DNA of 5,695 nt, from assembly GCA_029859185.1 (NCBI GenBank), contig JAOUDR010000218.1, forward strand, positions 1 through 5,695, read 5' to 3'. Shown in pieces: positions 4,673 through 5,695 of the stretch (position 1 is the stretch's first letter; every line of letters starts with the position of its first letter). Below the pieces are notes generated by a model. It worked only from the letters and a program-made list of their open reading frames with translations. It was not told the origin of the DNA and did no database searches. The DNA is from Gemmatimonadota bacterium. Lineage in GTDB: Bacteria > Gemmatimonadota > Gemmatimonadetes > Gemmatimonadales > GWC2-71-9. Both the position numbers and the translations under genes were made by a program.

Positions 4673-5695
4673 CTAGGTCTCGCGATCCGCCACCTCGAGG
4701 ATCTTCCGGACGTTCAGCACCAGCGTTGCCTCGCTCACCGGCTTGTCGAGATACCCCTCGGGTGGGCGCACGGAGCGACCGTAGATCAGCTTCCGCAACT
4801 CCGGTCGGCCGGTGACGACGCAGATCTTGAGATCCGCGAGCGTGGGATCCCGTCTGAGGATCTCGAACACCTCGCCCACATCCCGGCCGGGCATGGCCAG
4901 ATCCAACGTGACGAGGTCCGGTTGCTCCCGCCGGGCCAGGACCAGAGCGTGGTCCGCGTCGGCGGCCCGCCAGACCACCGCACCATGATCCTCGAGCACG
5001 GTGGCCAGGTACTCGACCTGATCAGGCTCGTCGTCCGCCACGACCACCTTGCGTCCGGCCAGGACCAGCTCGGGTGCCTCCGTCGCCGGCACGGCCACGG
5101 CCACTTCCTCGACCGGAACCACGACCTTCTTCTCCAACACCACCGCGTTCGCCACGAGATTCACCAGCTGCGTGACCTCCATGCCGAGCTTGTAGTGCCG
5201 GATCACGTCGGCAAGGCCATCGACGCAGTTGTGGCACGAGGTCACGACGATCTCGGCCCCCGTGGCGCGAAGCTGGTCCGCTTTCACGACACCGGACTTG
5301 AGCCGCCGCGGCGTGTACTCCGACATGGACATCGCACCACCACCGCCGGTGCAGCAATAGTTCTCGGCGCGGTTGGGATGCATCTCGCGGAAATCCATGC
5401 ACACCAGGCGGAGAAGTTCGCGCGGTTCCTCAGTGACGCCGCAGCTGCGGGCCATATTGCAGGAATCATGGTAAGTGACGGGCCGGTCGTTGCGGGTCTT
5501 GTCGACCGTGATCCGGCCTTCCCGGATGTACCGCAGCATCGTGACGATGGAGCTCTCCATCTCGAAGGGCACGTCGACCTTGGCCCAGTTCGGTCCCTCG
5601 CAGCGGGTGGACCGGAACCCGTGACCGCACTCCGAGATCACCAATCGCCGGGCACGCAACTCCGTGACCTTCTCGTACAGCCGCTGCGCGACCGA
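4673..5695 (-). CDS. HdrD/DsrK/TmcB-type CCG-domain protein fused to a C-terminal receiver domain, 5' end cut by window edge
   Basis: The frame is open from the right edge to TAG at 4673, giving 340 visible residues and no start. Residues 1-175 are the C-terminal half of a heterodisulfide-reductase-like protein: ECGHGF (22-27), YHDSCN (75-80), CCTGGGG (114-120) and CHNC (154-157), the CCG motif that holds a non-cubane [4Fe-4S] cluster in HdrB/HdrD relatives. A Val/Ala/Pro/Glu-rich linker (about 183-213) leads to a full receiver domain with Asp221-Asp222, phosphoacceptor Asp265 (VTLDLAMP), Thr295 (VVTG) and Lys318 (LDKPV). The receiver shares the PPEGY loop of the free regulator downstream. 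A TTG at 5659 could be read as a start but the frame and the homology continue upstream (LYEKVTELRARRLVISECGH), so the gene is simply truncated. The visible part aligns with the end of the left-edge Fe-S gene, making the two paralogs. The receiver probably takes phosphate from the adjacent kinase and modulates or docks the electron-transfer module. Confidence 0.9.
   Translation of the reverse strand, partial: SVAQRLYEKVTELRARRLVISECGHGFRSTRCEGPNWAKVDVPFEMESSIVTMLRYIREGRITVDKTRNDRPVTYHDSCNMARSCGVTEEPRELLRLVCMDFREMHPNRAENYCCTGGGGAMSMSEYTPRRLKSGVVKADQLRATGAEIVVTSCHNCVDGLADVIRHYKLGMEVTQLVNLVANAVVLEKKVVVPVEEVAVAVPATEAPELVLAGRKVVVADDEPDQVEYLATVLEDHGAVVWRAADADHALVLARREQPDLVTLDLAMPGRDVGEVFEILRRDPTLADLKICVVTGRPELRKLIYGRSVRPPEGYLDKPVSEATLVLNVRKILEVADRET

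Noticed and set aside
4673..5659. TTG at 5659 as true start of the CCG-receiver gene
   Set aside because: The frame stays open to the window edge and residues upstream of TTG (LYEKVTEL) continue the homology seen in the paralog, so the gene is cut rather than starting here.
1..5695. tRNA, rRNA, CRISPR, insertion sequence or prophage
   Set aside because: No repeat arrays, terminal inverted repeats with a transposase, or RNA-gene-like stretches were seen; nearly all of the window is coding.

Overview
All six genes in this high-GC window (clearly GC-rich by eye; not computed) lie on the minus strand, head to tail, and read from the right edge to the left. The long plus-strand reading frames are shadows. 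In order of transcription they are: (1) the C-terminal half of an HdrD/DsrK/TmcB-type iron-sulfur (CCG-domain) protein fused to a two-component receiver domain, cut by the right edge; (2) a histidine kinase with two tandem Cys-containing PAS domains; (3) a single-domain response regulator; (4) a MerR-type regulator with a Cys-rich C-terminal half; (5) a NarI/DsrM/TmcC-type cytochrome b membrane subunit; (6) a second HdrD/DsrK/TmcB-type protein with two ferredoxin-type cluster motifs, cut by the left edge.

Packing is tight. Kinase and regulator overlap as ATGA (3155-3158). MerR and cytochrome b genes abut as TGAATG (2098-2103). Cytochrome b and the left Fe-S gene overlap as ATGA (1192-1195). 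The only real gaps are 4610-4672, which holds a GC-rich hairpin, and 2623-2774, which holds an inverted-repeat cluster that could be the MerR operator/promoter. The window probably holds two transcription units, or one long operon with an internal MerR-controlled promoter.

Genes 5 and 6 look like a two-subunit membrane complex that moves electrons between quinone and a cytoplasmic thiol/disulfide or other partner, as in the DsrMK, HmcEF and TmcBC families. No dsrAB, dsrC or cytochrome c gene is visible, so substrate and direction are unknown. Genes 1 to 4 look like its control layer: a probable redox-sensing kinase, two receivers of the same subfamily (one free, one attached to an electron-transfer protein) and a Cys-rich DNA-binding regulator. 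The fusion of a CCG domain to a receiver is the most unusual item; it suggests phosphorylation acting directly on an electron-transfer protein.

The gene types and base composition suggest an anaerobic or facultative high-GC bacterium, such as Desulfobacterota or a related uncultured lineage (Rokubacteria, Methylomirabilota or similar). That placement is inference only.
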